DNA of 64,000 nt from Lysinibacillus sphaericus. GTDB taxonomy: Bacteria; Bacillota; Bacilli; Bacillales_A; Planococcaceae. Within the stretch, counting starts at the first letter, position 1; each line of letters begins with the position of its first letter. This document shows, piece by piece, positions 7,565 to 15,464 of this stretch. The stretch spans positions 2,116,001 through 2,180,000 of the forward strand of contig NZ_CP019980.1 in the NCBI RefSeq assembly GCF_002982115.1. Reading direction: 5' to 3'. A program made the translations under genes and the position numbers. The notes below the pieces were generated by a model. That model did no database searches, was not told the DNA's origin, and worked only from the letters and a program-made list of their open reading frames with translations.

Positions 7565-9094
7565 ATGAAAGCTTTTATTTGTGGAGTTAGTAAATATGAA
7601 AAAGAATCAGATTTACCAAGTTGCGAAGTAGATGTGAAAAATATAACTTCTTCTATAAAGGAAAGATTAAAATTAGATCAATCTGAGATTATAACATTAA
7701 ATAGCGTAAAAACTTCTATAAAAAAAGAAGAATTTATTAAAAGTTTCTTGGATTTTTCAGGCCTTCTTACAGACGAAGATACTGCAATATTTTATTTTTC
7801 AGGCCATGGTGGTACTAATTCTGGGGGGAAACATGAAATATTTTTAAGCGATGATTCCATTGAGACTGAACAAATAATAGGTATATTGGAAAGCAGTCGA
7901 AGTAAGAATAATTTAGTAATACTGGACTGTTGTTATGCAGGTAAAATTGATATTGAGATTAAAACAGCATCTATAGAAAAAAATCTGTTTGAAATTGTAG
8001 GAAAAGGAACAGAAATATTTTGTGCATGTAAAGATGATGAGAAAGCATATGGATATGAAGGTATAGGTGGTTTTTTTACCCAAGTATTTTCAAAAGCACT
8101 TGAAATTTCCTTGAACAATATAGAAAATGGTTTAACTATTAGAGATTTTACAAATTATATTCGAAGAGTCTTTGAAATGGGTTTGAGGCAAATAGCATAT
8201 AAGCAAACATTTGTACAAATCGGAAATACTATTGGAGATTTTTATTTAATTGAACCACAACCTAAAACTTATAAACCTAAAAGTGTTTATTATGAATTTA
8301 ATGATTATATAATCGAAGAGGTCAAAGATACTCATTCCGGTAGAAATAAAAGATATTCAGTAAAAGTATTATTAAAATATCCTTTTACAATAGACAAAAT
8401 AAAAATGATTTCTGATGAAATATTATCGTTATCTACTGGCTTCGAAGTCTATAATAATGAAAAATTACATAATAGATTGTCTAAGGAAATTGTAAGCCAT
8501 ATTTTTTGTTACTTTGGTTTTACTAAAGAAGATATGTTAAATAGTAATTATTATTGTCGAAGTGTCTGGGTAGATAAAAGTCAAAATAGAAGTCATTGGC
8601 TTAAGAAGGTTGAAAATAGTCAACTGCTTGGTGAGACATTGTTTATTTATAACACTTCATATTTTGTTTTAAAAAACTTTATTAATTCAAATACTAGATC
8701 AGATATAGAAATTTTTGAGCTTGCAAACGCTATAAAAACAGATGCAATCAATATTGGCCAAATTATAATTAATAAATATCATGATTTTCTTAATAAGAAA
8801 ATTTTTGAATATGAACTAATAGCGATTGTTGATTCTTATACTACTGAAATAGAACGACTTATTGATCAATCAGTAAATTTAGGTTATACGACTGAAAGGT
8901 TAAAAAAATGGATGAATAAATTAGTAGGAATGGTAGGAACGTTATCTGACTTTATACTATACTATGGTAGTAAATATGTTAATACTAGGGATGTAGATAA
9001 TCGGAAGCAATGTATGAATTCTTCAATTAAATCATTTAATAGCGATCTTGATTCTTTGGCAAATATAGAAGTTACCTTAACGGAATTCTTTTAA
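7565..9094 (+). CDS. Caspase-like cysteine protease (peptidase C14), prophage cargo
   Basis: This 509-residue protein has an N-terminal caspase-fold domain (about 1-230). The catalytic dyad is visible: His81 in YFSGHGG and Cys123 in LDCCYAG, both after hydrophobic strands as the fold requires. The C-terminal about 270 residues are alpha-helical, Asn/Lys-rich and unrecognised; they may be a sensor or partner-binding part. No protein kinase, STAND or TPR module is fused. A TATAAT at 7525-7530 and the RBS aaaggag suggest its own transcription. Bacterial caspases are known from abortive-infection defence and programmed cell death. Base composition is even more AT-rich than the flanking phage genes, which suggests recent acquisition. 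Confidence 0.85.
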   Translation: MKAFICGVSKYEKESDLPSCEVDVKNITSSIKERLKLDQSEIITLNSVKTSIKKEEFIKSFLDFSGLLTDEDTAIFYFSGHGGTNSGGKHEIFLSDDSIETEQIIGILESSRSKNNLVILDCCYAGKIDIEIKTASIEKNLFEIVGKGTEIFCACKDDEKAYGYEGIGGFFTQVFSKALEISLNNIENGLTIRDFTNYIRRVFEMGLRQIAYKQTFVQIGNTIGDFYLIEPQPKTYKPKSVYYEFNDYIIEEVKDTHSGRNKRYSVKVLLKYPFTIDKIKMISDEILSLSTGFEVYNNEKLHNRLSKEIVSHIFCYFGFTKEDMLNSNYYCRSVWVDKSQNRSHWLKKVENSQLLGETLFIYNTSYFVLKNFINSNTRSDIEIFELANAIKTDAINIGQIIINKYHDFLNKKIFEYELIAIVDSYTTEIERLIDQSVNLGYTTERLKKWMNKLVGMVGTLSDFILYYGSKYVNTRDVDNRKQCMNSSIKSFNSDLDSLANIEVTLTEFF

Positions 9095-9537
9095 TTTAAA
9101 TATTTCCCAAAAGCTATTAGAACAAAAGATTTCATAAAATAGACTACAATTTTAAATATTTATAACCTTTGTCACACTATCGAGAACCGTATTATTAAGT
9201 ATATGTACTATAATTACTTTTCTAAACTAGCAGGGGCTTTAATAATTAGTTTATGTAGCAAAAGGAACAAATGTAAAACATGTACGATAGTTTGTGTTTG
9301 AAAATTTGTATTGTAAACTCGTAGGTAGGTTCGGTGTATGACATACATGGCTGGCCGTATTTTTTAAGAGATTAGGTATCTTAATTAATATAAAAGAATA
9401 TGGAAGAAGTTCTTGTCTATTATTCAAGTTGCTAGAAAGCAAAAGTACATAAATCAACGAAGAGGGGTTGGAATTAACGATTTTTGAAGTATCCGTTGAA
9501 TAAATTTATGAGAAAGATTTATTCAACGGAATTTTCT
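9095..9537. other. 443-base gap between caspase and a minus-strand gene
   Basis: I see no convincing gene. Frames are short and without ribosome sites, apart from a plus-strand C-terminal-looking fragment ending near 9489 that lacks a start. The right edge carries the 13-bp inverted repeat described separately. Confidence 0.5.
9492..9530. terminator. Hairpin terminator between facing transcripts
   Basis: A perfect 13-bp inverted repeat (9492-9504 with 9518-9530, arm tccgttgaataaa) has a 13-base loop and a T-rich run on the + side. It lies just past the stop of the 55-residue minus-strand gene, so it could stop transcription in both directions. Confidence 0.7.
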
Positions 9538-9705
9538 TTATTTTTTAGTTACACCTTTAAATGGCGTACCGTCTTGTTTTACATCCATAAACTTACCAGT
9601 ATCTGAATCTACTTTTACCCATCTGTCAGTTTTAGGATTATAAACTTGATGTCGATCTTTTACTGCGCCAACGCGACCTTTACCTGGTTCTTTATTTTTG
9701 GCCAT
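9538..9705 (-). CDS. Small basic protein, conserved-looking, unknown
   Basis: The 55-residue product starts at 9705 behind a full aaaggaggtg RBS. It is rich in Lys, Gly and Asp (MAKNKEPGKGRVGAVKDR, then VYNPKTDRWVKVD and GKFMDVKQDGTPFKGV). The layout with a repeated x-D-x-x-G-K-F-M/T-P-F-K-G pattern looks like a conserved small family, but I cannot name it. It sits inside the prophage cargo zone facing the caspase gene. Confidence 0.7.
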   Translation of the reverse strand: MAKNKEPGKGRVGAVKDRHQVYNPKTDRWVKVDSDTGKFMDVKQDGTPFKGVTKK

Positions 9706-9918
9706 TAGAAACACCTCCTTTCGTTTCTATATTTCGACAATAATAGAAGAAATTCCTACTTGTGTTTTAAATAACGAGCATGTAAAAGTCTAGACTAAAC
9801 AATTCAATTGCACGCAATTATTAGTAGGGCGGAGTTTGGTGTGGTTTTGAGAGTGGAAATTGTAGAAATTTGTTCCAATTTAATTGCTCGCAAAGTATGA
9901 TTGATTTGGGTGATAAAT

Positions 9919-10656
9919 ATGGAAAATAACAATTCAATAGAAGAACAAAAGGAAAACTTAACAAAAAAGAAAAACAAAAGGAAATTTGAATGGAGAAATC
10001 AGGATTGGCTATGGCTTGTATTAATACTAGTAGCAATAATATTTTTTGTTACAACATTTAGGCTTGCCGATAATATTCAGGTTGTAGACTTATTTTCATT
10101 TATATCTAGCTCTGTTTCTATAGCTTTAGCTTTAGTAGCAATATTTTACGCATGGAAACAAGATAGTGATAGTCAAGTTGTAACAAGACATACTTCGAAT
10201 TTATTAACTCAAATTACATCAAAAATTGAAAATATGGATAGCAAGATTGATAAATTGGATCCACAAACAGTGACAGCTCCTGTAGAAAACCAATTAATAA
10301 TGGAAATAGAAAAGATTATTAGTGAAAAAAATACTGAGGCGAATCCAGAACTTTTAAGGGCTATCAATAAAACGATAAATGATAAATTTAATACTATAAA
10401 TAAAAATTTAAATGGTTACTATAATCAAAGGAATAAATCTTGTATAGTAACTGTAAATCAAGAATCTAACTTTGAGAATGTGGAGAAGTTCACTAGTGAC
10501 ATAATGAAGTACACTGATGCAAAAGGGGTTGCTTCTTCACGGACAAATGGGAGCGTAATTATTTCCTTCGGTGCAAGTAATGAAAACTTAACAGAAATAC
10601 TTTATAATATAGCTCAAAAAAACAACATATTATTAAAATCGATAGATATTAAATAA
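9919..10656 (+). CDS. Two-helix membrane protein with coiled coil and C-terminal domain
   Basis: This 245-residue protein, read from ATG 9919, begins with a charged Lys/Asn-rich tail (1-30). It then has two membrane helices (about 36-55 and 68-90), a coiled-coil-like stretch (about 100-165) and a small alpha/beta domain (about 180-245). It is most likely in the inner membrane with the C-terminal domain in the cytoplasm. No family is recognised. Position in the cargo zone next to the caspase makes a superinfection-exclusion or defence role possible, but that is inference. A terminator-like cccttggggtg with a T-run follows the stop. Confidence 0.65.
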   Translation: MENNNSIEEQKENLTKKKNKRKFEWRNQDWLWLVLILVAIIFFVTTFRLADNIQVVDLFSFISSSVSIALALVAIFYAWKQDSDSQVVTRHTSNLLTQITSKIENMDSKIDKLDPQTVTAPVENQLIMEIEKIISEKNTEANPELLRAINKTINDKFNTINKNLNGYYNQRNKSCIVTVNQESNFENVEKFTSDIMKYTDAKGVASSRTNGSVIISFGASNENLTEILYNIAQKNNILLKSIDIK

Positions 10657-10822
10657 ACATCCCTTGGGGTGTTTTTATTTTGCTCTAAAAATGAGTATCG
10701 AGCTGTCCTCCTCTTGCTGCTGAACTACCGGTACTTACTTTTGAGAGCGAAATAATTGCATCAAAATATTATTACAAATTTGTCGTATTTTGGATTATTA
10801 TTGGTTCAGAGGAGGTGTTAGT

Positions 10823-11005
10823 ATGATTCAAGTAAAAATATTTGATGAGGGAAAATCATCAAACCTAGAAAAAAGTATCAATGGATTCTTAGAACTAAAA
10901 CAACAAAATGATAGTTTTAAATTAATTGATATTAAATATAATGCATATAATTACGGTGAAAACAGAACAGATTACCATTCAGCCGTAATAATTTATGAAG
11001 ATTAA
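10823..11005 (+). CDS. Cse60-like small protein
   Basis: The 60-residue product is read from ATG 10823 behind agaggaggtg. The pattern MIQVKIFDEG, then an acidic helix, then LIDIKYNAY and SAVIIYED resembles the Cse60 family of small sporulation-associated proteins, which is common in Bacillus prophages. The molecular role of the family is unknown. A terminator (11015-11044) follows. Confidence 0.65.
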   Translation: MIQVKIFDEGKSSNLEKSINGFLELKQQNDSFKLIDIKYNAYNYGENRTDYHSAVIIYED

Positions 11006-11014
11006 TTTTTTAGA

Positions 11015-11044
11015 AACATCATCTTAAACGATGGTGTTTTTTAT
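11015..11044 (+). terminator. Intrinsic terminator after the Cse60-like gene
   Basis: The arms aacatcat (11015-11022) and atggtgtt (11031-11038) pair, and a run of T follows. It separates the cargo zone from the DNA-methylation and packaging genes. Confidence 0.7.
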
Positions 11045-11069
11045 TTTACAAAGCAACTAGCATAATGGG

Positions 11070-11402
11070 GTGATGCCATTGGACATTATAGTAACGATTC
11101 CAAAAAGTGAATATAATTATGATGATAGAGAAACCGCTGTTTACGAACAGGGTGGATTTGAACAGTTCTGGCAACTATCAAGTCGACCTAAACGATTGAA
11201 CATAGGTGATAGAGTGTACTTCGTAAAAAATGGATGCATCGAATCATCAATGAGGGTTATACGAATAGAAGAAAAGGCAACTACTACATGTGAGGTGACT
11301 AATCGCACATGGAGTGGCTGCCTTATTTTTATGGATGATTTGCAGCAAGAAAATATTCAAAATATCAATGGCTTTCAGGGTTTCCGTTATAGATGGTGGT
11401 AA
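11070..11402 (+). CDS. Phage protein with PUA/ASCH-like look
   Basis: The 110-residue product can start at GTG 11070, ATG 11073 or TTG 11079; ggggtg at 11067-11072 fits the TTG best. The middle (RPKRLNIGDRVYFVKNGCIESSMRVIRIEE) has the beta-barrel pattern G-D-x-V-Y-F-x-x-x-G-x-I seen in ASCH/PUA-like domains, which suggests nucleic-acid or modified-base binding. That is a weak structural guess. It immediately precedes the ParB-like/methyltransferase pair. Confidence 0.6.
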   Translation: MMPLDIIVTIPKSEYNYDDRETAVYEQGGFEQFWQLSSRPKRLNIGDRVYFVKNGCIESSMRVIRIEEKATTTCEVTNRTWSGCLIFMDDLQQENIQNINGFQGFRYRWW

Positions 11403-11432
11403 ACAGATTTTAATTAAAAGGGAGGGGCCAAT

Positions 11433-11963
11433 TTGAAGATCATAAGTATACCTGTAGAAAAAATCAATCCAGCACCATACAATCCACGTTTGGATTTACA
11501 ACCAGGGGATGAAGAATTTGAAAAGCTGGCTAGATCAATCAAGGATTTTGGCTATATTGATCCTTTAATTTGGAATGAACGCACTGGAAATCTGATAAGT
11601 GGACATCAACGGTTTAAAATTTTGCTAGCACAAGGTTATACCGAACTGGAGGTATCCGTTGTTGATTTTTCAGAGGAAAAAGAAAAGTTTGCGAACCTTG
11701 CCTTAAACAAAGTGAGTGGCAATTGGGATGATGAAAAACTTGCTTCTCTTTTTATGGAACTTGAACATAGTGATTTGAATCTTGGCAGCGGATTTGACCA
11801 GAACGAGATTGATTTATTGATAAAACAATTTACGGACCAAGATGATGAAATGACCGAGTTTTTCAATCAAGAACTCTCTTTAGAAACATTTGCAGAAGAA
11901 AACTTCGCATGCAAGTGCCCTAAGTGCGGTTTTTTGTTTGATCCAAAGGAGAAACCTCAATGA
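11433..11963 (+). CDS. ParB-like nuclease-domain protein with zinc knuckle
   Basis: This 176-residue protein starts at TTG 11433 after aagggagggg. The N-terminal ParB/Srx-type domain (about 1-95) shows the family hallmarks: IPVEKINPAPYNPR, ARSIKDFGYIDPLIW and GNLISGHQRF (the GHxR motif). The C-terminus has CKCPKCGFLF, a CxCxxC metal-binding knuckle. In phages such proteins are usually encoded directly before a DNA methyltransferase, as here (ATGA overlap). They may bind or cleave DNA, or guide the methylase; the exact role is not settled. Confidence 0.85.
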   Translation: MKIISIPVEKINPAPYNPRLDLQPGDEEFEKLARSIKDFGYIDPLIWNERTGNLISGHQRFKILLAQGYTELEVSVVDFSEEKEKFANLALNKVSGNWDDEKLASLFMELEHSDLNLGSGFDQNEIDLLIKQFTDQDDEMTEFFNQELSLETFAEENFACKCPKCGFLFDPKEKPQ

Positions 11964-12985
11964 ACGAGTGGCATTGGTCATTAAGTGATTTGAAAAAGGT
12001 TGAGAAACATAATTTCAAAGTGTTTAGCTGCTTCTCCTGTGGAGGGGGTTCTACAATGGGATATAAGTTGGCCGGGTTTGATGTTATGGGCAATGTGGAA
12101 ATTGACCCCGAAATGATGACCCTATACAAGAACAATCATCATCCAAAGTTCCCTTTTTTAATGGGCGTTCAACAATTTAAAGAAATCCCGAATAGTGCAC
12201 TTCCTGACGAGTTGTTTAATCTAGATATTTTAGATGGCTCTCCACCTTGCAGTGTTTTTTCGGTTGCAGGTAAAAGAGAAGCAAAATGGGGAGATGCTTA
12301 CCACTTTAGAGAAGGTCAAGCAAAGCAACGATTAGATGATTTATTTTTCGATTTTATTGATGTTGCCGAGAAGCTCCGACCTAAAGTTGTCGTTGCTGAG
12401 AATGTGAAGGGAATGCTAATTGGGCAGGCGAAGGGCTTTCTTACGCTTATTGCCAAAGCATTTGATGAGATTGGGTATACACTGCAATTATTCTTGTTAA
12501 ATAGTGCATCTATGGGCGTACCCCAACGCAGGGAGAGAGTCTTTTTTATTGCTCATCGAAAAGAATTAAATTTCCCTAAGTTATCACTGCCATTTAATGA
12601 AAAGCCGATTTTATATAAAGAAATCAGATCTGGTAGAGGGAAAGCACTGAATCCTCAAACAGTCACGTATCAGCGGTGGTTGAAAAGGCGCCCTATCGAT
12701 AACAATATTGGCGATATTACAAAGCGCACAGAAGGTAAAGATCGTTCATTCAATACTGTATTTGTCAAAGATAATAAAGTTCCATATACAATAGCGAGTA
12801 ATTCACAGTTCATCAGATATGATGAGCCTTTTTTTATTAGTGAGATGGATATAATCAGAATACAAAGTTTTCCCTATGATTATGATTTTGGAAGTTCTAA
12901 CATTCAATATGTATGTGGCATGAGTGTTCCGCCGATTATGATGAAAAAAATCGCTGAACAAATATACCTTCAATGGTTTAAATAA
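11960..12985 (+). CDS. DNA (cytosine-5) methyltransferase
   Basis: This 341-residue C5 methylase has its motifs in order: SAM-binding motif I FSCFSCGGGSTMGYKLAGF (about 22-40), catalytic PC motif DGSPPCSVFS with Cys97, ENV at 147-149, and QRRERVFFIA (189-198). The target recognition region is about 200-290, and the C-terminal motifs (RIQSFPYDY, near 300) close the core. No restriction enzyme gene is next to it, so it is an orphan phage methylase that probably protects phage DNA from host restriction. Its recognition sequence cannot be read from the protein. Confidence 0.92.
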   Translation: MNEWHWSLSDLKKVEKHNFKVFSCFSCGGGSTMGYKLAGFDVMGNVEIDPEMMTLYKNNHHPKFPFLMGVQQFKEIPNSALPDELFNLDILDGSPPCSVFSVAGKREAKWGDAYHFREGQAKQRLDDLFFDFIDVAEKLRPKVVVAENVKGMLIGQAKGFLTLIAKAFDEIGYTLQLFLLNSASMGVPQRRERVFFIAHRKELNFPKLSLPFNEKPILYKEIRSGRGKALNPQTVTYQRWLKRRPIDNNIGDITKRTEGKDRSFNTVFVKDNKVPYTIASNSQFIRYDEPFFISEMDIIRIQSFPYDYDFGSSNIQYVCGMSVPPIMMKKIAEQIYLQWFK

Positions 12986-12992
12986 AAAGAGA

Positions 12993-13082
12993 GAGGTGCG
13001 CTAACACCTCCCTGAAATAGAGTGCCGAATACCGGCAGAGATAGCGTTACACCGTGCACGGTTTTACTCAAGGCGCTATCTC
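12993..13082 (+). other. Cluster of hairpins before the terminase genes
   Basis: Four structures follow in 90 bases: gaggtg/cacctc (12993-13010), tgccg/cggca (13023-13036), and an outer arm gagatagcg/cgctatctc (13038-13046 with 13074-13082) enclosing the perfect 12-bp palindrome accgtgcacggt (13051-13062). There is no T-run, so most of it is not a terminator. Position directly before the terminase block fits a packaging or structured regulatory site. Confidence 0.55.
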
Positions 13083-13116
13083 ACTTTCATTATAGGTGAG
13101 AGGTCGGTAGGAGGCA

Positions 13117-13350
13117 ATGAAAAATACAAACAAATGTTCTGTATCTATAAAAGAAGACGACTTATTACTGCAACATGAAATAAGCATGGCTGAAAGTATT
13201 AATGAATCAAAAGAACGTTATAGAAAAATCGTACAAGCAGGGATAGCTCAATGGGTAAAAGACTTCAAGGACGGTCTTATCAAAGTATCGACTGTGGATG
13301 ATTTAAAAAAACTAATCGAGCTAGACATCGACTTACAAAAAGACGATTGA
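13117..13350 (+). CDS. Small helical phage protein, unknown
   Basis: This 77-residue helical protein starts behind taggagg. It has no known domain. Lying between the hairpin cluster and the small terminase gene, it is probably part of the packaging operon. Confidence 0.6.
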   Translation: MKNTNKCSVSIKEDDLLLQHEISMAESINESKERYRKIVQAGIAQWVKDFKDGLIKVSTVDDLKKLIELDIDLQKDD

Positions 13351-13395
13351 TAAAAACAAACTCAACTCAACTGACGGAGGTGGTGTTAATGTAAC

Positions 13396-14244
13396 ATGGC
13401 TGAAAAATATCAATTAGCTTATCAGGATTATAAAAGTGGCATGAAGCAAAAAGACATCGCTGCTAAGTACAACGTGTCCATTAACACCGTCAAGAGTTGG
13501 CAACAACGCAAATGGCGAGCTATGGACAATGATAATGAAAAAGTATGCACACCAAATGAAAAAAGTGTGCATACCAAAAAAGGCGCACCACGTGGCAATA
13601 AAAACGCTCTAAGGAATACAGGTGGTGCACCATTAGGCAATAAAAATGCAAAAGGCAATAAAGGCGGTTCTGCTCCGCTGGGTAATAAAAACGCTGTAAC
13701 GACAGGTGAATATGAATCTCTCATGTGGGACTACCTAGATGAAGAGGAACGGGAGCTATATGGCACTATTGAAACTGACCCTTTGTTACAAATTGATAGA
13801 AACGTTCGTGAACTAACCATACGGCAACGTAGGATGATGAAGCGGATTAAAACAATTGAAGAAGGTCTGACAGAAAAGCAAAGACGTGTGTTGCAGCAAT
13901 TGCGGAAAGTGAAAGAAGCTGCAACGGGTGCGGATGGTCAAACTGTCACAATAGCAAAAGAACGCATGGTTACTGTTGAGGTTGAAGAAACGATTTTTCG
14001 TAAAATGGATGACATACTCAATCTTGAGGAAGCACTAACAAGAGTCACGAATCAACTTGTGAGAGCGATTAAACAAAAACATGATATTGAAAAATCCAAT
14101 AGTGAACAGCAATTGAAGTTAAAACAAATGAAGTTGAATGTTAAAAAGTTAAAAATTGAAATTGAAAAAATTCAGTATGGAGATACATCAACACAAGAAA
14201 GTGAAATTGCTAAGATGTTGCGTAAGATAGCAGGTGATGAATAA
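13396..14244 (+). CDS. Terminase small subunit (PBSX XtmA-like)
   Basis: The 282-residue protein recognises phage DNA for packaging. The N-terminal helix-turn-helix (about 1-40) reads [20 protein letters not shown] followed by a recognition helix. A low-complexity part has three copies of G/S-A-P-x-G-N-K-N-A (about 62-100), which is characteristic of this family. The rest is a long coiled-coil region (about 130-265) expected to form the ring. The RBS is ggaggtggtg. The stop overlaps the large-subunit start by one base. Confidence 0.9.
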   Translation: MAEKYQLAYQDYKSGMKQKDIAAKYNVSINTVKSWQQRKWRAMDNDNEKVCTPNEKSVHTKKGAPRGNKNALRNTGGAPLGNKNAKGNKGGSAPLGNKNAVTTGEYESLMWDYLDEEERELYGTIETDPLLQIDRNVRELTIRQRRMMKRIKTIEEGLTEKQRRVLQQLRKVKEAATGADGQTVTIAKERMVTVEVEETIFRKMDDILNLEEALTRVTNQLVRAIKQKHDIEKSNSEQQLKLKQMKLNVKKLKIEIEKIQYGDTSTQESEIAKMLRKIAGDE

Positions 14245-15452
14245 TGACTGAACTTACTCCAAAGCAAAAAGATGTCATGGATTCATTTATTCAAGAAAAT
14301 CCTAAAATAATACTTGCCAGTGGGGCAAAACGTGCAGGGAAAACATTCGTGTTTATTCTGCTTTTTTTAATGCATATTGCTAAATATGAGGGGCAAGGAT
14401 TGTCTTTTATTATAGGTGGAGCTACGCAAGCAAGTATTAGACGTAACATATTAAACGATATGGAAGTCATTCTAGGCAAAGAGTTAAATCTTAATAAATC
14501 AAATGCAGTTTCTGTTTTTGGCAACAAGATATATTGTTTTGATGGAGCTAATTCTGATACGTGGAAAAAAGTGCGCGGTTTTACCGCGACAGGAGCACTA
14601 CTTAATGAGGGTACAGCACTTCATGATTCATTCGTGAAAGAAGTTATCTCACGTTGCTCATATCAAGGGGCACGTATATTAATTGATACCAATACTGAGA
14701 ATCCAGCACATAGTATTAAAACGGATTACATTGATAAAGATGGTCAGATGTTAGATAACGGCCGTTTAAATATCAGAGCATTTCATTTTACTTTGTTTGA
14801 TAACATCTTTCTTGATCCTGAATACGTTGAGTCCATTATTGCTTCTACACCTTCAGGCGTGTTTACTGATCGCGACATTTATGGTTTATGGGTAGCAGCC
14901 GAGGGAATTGTCTACAAAGACTTTAATAAAGACCGTCATTATATTTCTAGTAAAGAGTTCGAAAAACTCAACATTGTTAAATACTTTGCTGCTGTTGACT
15001 GGGGATACGAGCACTTTGGGGTTATCGGTGTATTTGCTGAAGATGAAAAAAGAAACGTTTATCTTTGTGAAGAACATGCACGACAGCACCAAGAAATTGA
15101 TTACTGGGTAGATGTTGCGAAGGACATTAAGAAACGCTATGGCAATCTTAATTTCTATTGTGATTCGGCACGAACGGAACATGTACAACGCTTTAGACGA
15201 GAAGGGTTAAGAGCATTCAATGCGAATAAAAAGGTAATAGCAGGAATTGAGGAAGTCGCCAAAATGTTTAAAATCGGGCGGCTTTTTATTGTTGAAGATA
15301 AAGTAAAAAGGTTCAAGGATGAAATATACCAATACGCATGGAATGGCACAACGGGACAACCAATTAAGCTATGGGATGACGTAATGGACATGATTCGTTA
15401 TGGCATATACACACATTATCAAAAAGCAATTCTCAAAGGGAAAAATCGATAA
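14244..15452 (+). CDS. Terminase large subunit
   Basis: This 402-residue packaging motor has its ATPase in the N-terminal half with a Walker A-type motif ASGAKRAGKTFVF (about 25-37) and an acidic Walker B region (GALLNEGTAL, about 116-125). The nuclease half carries an RNase H-like AAVDWGYEHFG (about 248-258) with a further acidic site near YCDSAR (about 303-308). Length and layout match the PBSX/SPP1 group. It is coupled to the small-subunit gene. Confidence 0.93.
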   Translation: MTELTPKQKDVMDSFIQENPKIILASGAKRAGKTFVFILLFLMHIAKYEGQGLSFIIGGATQASIRRNILNDMEVILGKELNLNKSNAVSVFGNKIYCFDGANSDTWKKVRGFTATGALLNEGTALHDSFVKEVISRCSYQGARILIDTNTENPAHSIKTDYIDKDGQMLDNGRLNIRAFHFTLFDNIFLDPEYVESIIASTPSGVFTDRDIYGLWVAAEGIVYKDFNKDRHYISSKEFEKLNIVKYFAAVDWGYEHFGVIGVFAEDEKRNVYLCEEHARQHQEIDYWVDVAKDIKKRYGNLNFYCDSARTEHVQRFRREGLRAFNANKKVIAGIEEVAKMFKIGRLFIVEDKVKRFKDEIYQYAWNGTTGQPIKLWDDVMDMIRYGIYTHYQKAILKGKNR

Positions 15453-15464
15453 GGAGGTAGAAGA

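Noticed and set aside
9251..9457. Minus-strand ORF of 68 codons
   Set aside because: No RBS, biased composition and no neighbours on that strand; probably chance in AT-rich DNA.
13428..13724. Minus-strand ORF opposite the small terminase gene
   Set aside because: It is the complement of the G-A-P-x-G-N-K-N-A repeats, with no RBS.
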